A stretch of DNA of 5,911 bases from an archaeon (GTDB lineage Archaea; Methanobacteriota; Methanobacteria; Methanobacteriales; Methanobacteriaceae): contig JAKSUF010000093.1 in the NCBI GenBank assembly GCA_024409145.1, positions 1 to 5,911 of the forward strand. Reading direction: 5' to 3'. Below are positions 5,012-5,911 of the stretch, piece by piece (position 1 is the stretch's first letter; every line of letters starts with the position of its first letter). The notes under the pieces were generated by a model. It worked only from the letters and a program-made list of their open reading frames with translations. It was not told where the DNA came from and ran no database searches. The translations under genes were made by a program, and so were the position numbers.

Positions 5012-5049
5012 AATAATAAAAAGTGTAAATCAACAAATAATAAAAAGTG
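5012..5049. repeat. 14-bp direct repeat reaching the tatD ribosome binding site
   Basis: AATAATAAAAAGTG is present at 5012-5025 and exactly again at 5036-5049, 24 bp apart. The second copy supplies the GTG of the tatD SD site. The first copy is followed by TAAATCAAC instead of ATTAAAATG, so it does not lead to a start codon. Confidence 0.65.
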
Positions 5050-5051
5050 AT
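5047..5051 (+). promoter_or_regulatory. Ribosome binding site deciding the tatD start
   Basis: GTGAT lies four bases before the ATG at 5056 and matches part of the archaeal SD core GGTGAT. The GTG at 5047 is in frame and could be read as a start three codons earlier. As it belongs to the SD site and the family begins near the MNELIDIG segment, the ATG is preferred. Confidence 0.65.
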
Positions 5052-5055
5052 TAAA

Positions 5056-5853
5056 ATGAATGAATTAATTGATATTGGCCTTAATTTAATGCATACTTCA
5101 TTTAATAAAAATAGAGAAGAAATTCTTGAAGAAAGTGCAAAAGTCGGAGTTACTAAATTTATCATAACTGGAACAAATGTAAAATCTAGTGAAGAAGCAA
5201 AAGATTATGCAAAGCAAGATAAATTTAATAATATTTTATTCTCAACTTCAGGAGTTCATCCTCATGATGCTAAAACATGTGATGAAAACACATTAGACGA
5301 ATTAGAAAAAATTGCTAAAGAAGAATGTGTCGTAGCTATTGGAGAATGTGGTCTTGATTATAATAGAAACTATTCAGAGCCAGAAACTCAAAGAGAATGG
5401 TTTGAAAATCAAATTAAATTAGCTAAAAAATTAGATATGCCTCTATTTTTACATGAAAGAGATGCTCATGAAGATATGGTTAAAATTCTAGAAAAATATC
5501 CTGAAATGAGTAAAAAATCATGTATACATTGTTTTACAGGAACAAAAGAAGAAGCTGAAAAATACTTAGAGCTTGGATGTTATATTGGAGTTACAGGTTG
5601 GGTTTGTGATGAACGTAGAGGACAATCATTACAAGAAGCTGTAAAAATAATCCCTCCAGAACGTATGATGATAGAAACTGATGCTCCATTCTTAATTCCA
5701 AGAAATTTACCTAAAAAACCTAAATCTAATAAAAATAAACCAGAATATTTACCTCACATTTTAAAAACAATAGCAGAATATAAGAATATGAATCCCGAAG
5801 AACTTGGAAAAGCAGTTACTCAAACAACCAAAGAATTCTTCAATATTAAATAA
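5056..5853 (+). CDS. tatD: TatD family metal-dependent deoxyribonuclease
   Basis: A TIM-barrel hydrolase of the amidohydrolase superfamily. Characterised TatD proteins are Mg-dependent DNases with 3'-5' exonuclease activity linked to DNA repair and turnover; despite the name they are not needed for Tat export. From the ATG the protein has 265 residues, the normal size. Likely metal ligands are present: E97 in AIGECGLDYNRN, H133 in LHERDAH, H158 in IHCFTGT and D209 in IETDAP. The first strand reads DIGLNL instead of the HxH motif of YcfH/YjjV-type relatives. Together with GVHPHDA (67-72) and TGWVCDERRG (180-189), this places it in the true TatD/TATDN1 branch. By memory it resembles E. coli TatD over its whole length. 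The gene stands alone after a 379-bp spacer, with its own SD site. No terminator is evident before the window ends. Confidence 0.92.
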   Translation: MNELIDIGLNLMHTSFNKNREEILEESAKVGVTKFIITGTNVKSSEEAKDYAKQDKFNNILFSTSGVHPHDAKTCDENTLDELEKIAKEECVVAIGECGLDYNRNYSEPETQREWFENQIKLAKKLDMPLFLHERDAHEDMVKILEKYPEMSKKSCIHCFTGTKEEAEKYLELGCYIGVTGWVCDERRGQSLQEAVKIIPPERMMIETDAPFLIPRNLPKKPKSNKNKPEYLPHILKTIAEYKNMNPEELGKAVTQTTKEFFNIK

Positions 5854-5880
5854 AAATTAAAAGTAAAACATTAGATAAAT

Positions 5881-5911
5881 TTAAACTATTATAAACTTAA
5901 ACTATTATAAA
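5881..5911. repeat. 16-bp tandem repeat at the right edge
   Basis: TTAAACTATTATAAA occurs at 5881-5895 and, after a single C, again at 5897-5911, where the window ends. The array may continue beyond the edge. It lies 28 bp after the tatD stop codon in AT-rich non-coding DNA. Confidence 0.65.

Overview
The window looks like chromosomal DNA from a very AT-rich methanogenic archaeon, most likely Methanobacteriaceae (Methanobrevibacter or Methanosphaera type). The evidence is an archaeal/eukaryotic-type peptide chain release factor (aRF1), an archaeal-type UMP kinase, an archaea-restricted DUF655 protein, GGTGA(T) Shine-Dalgarno (SD) sites and long A/T-rich spacers with oligo-T terminators. No phage, insertion sequence, CRISPR array, tRNA or rRNA was recognised. 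The genus is an inference from composition and gene content.

Layout. Positions 1-133 are AT-rich with no gene. Positions 134-500 carry six consecutive hairpins, five of them with stems of 9-13 bp and almost perfect pairing, separated by 0-8 bases. This is the strongest unexplained signal and I read it as an unidentified structured RNA, more probably transcribed rightward. Its loops are poor in G and hold C-rich motifs (TCCCC, TCCC, CACCTCCC) that resemble anti-SD sequences. Positions 501-581 are A-rich on the plus strand and act as a T-rich terminator zone for the leftward genes.

The leftward pair is prf1 (1275-2501, aRF1) followed 36 bp later by a DUF655 gene (582-1238). They probably form one transcript for translation or RNA-related functions. 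The DUF655 gene lies in the same reading frame as prf1, separated by the prf1 TAG stop and 12 sense codons. Positions 2502-2891 form a divergent control region with a good prf1 SD site, a 26-bp tandem repeat and a segment rich in A and C.

Rightward, 2892-3809 encodes a multi-pass membrane protein resembling divergent PAP2-type lipid phosphatases. pyrH (3999-4676, UMP kinase) follows, then a 379-bp spacer with palindromic repeats and oligo-T tracts, then tatD (5056-5853), a metal-dependent nuclease that looks much like bacterial TatD. The three rightward genes are widely spaced and seem to be separate transcription units. The membrane protein and pyrH share a CAAGACCT-type motif beginning exactly 65 bp before each start codon. 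The right edge ends inside a 16-bp tandem repeat.
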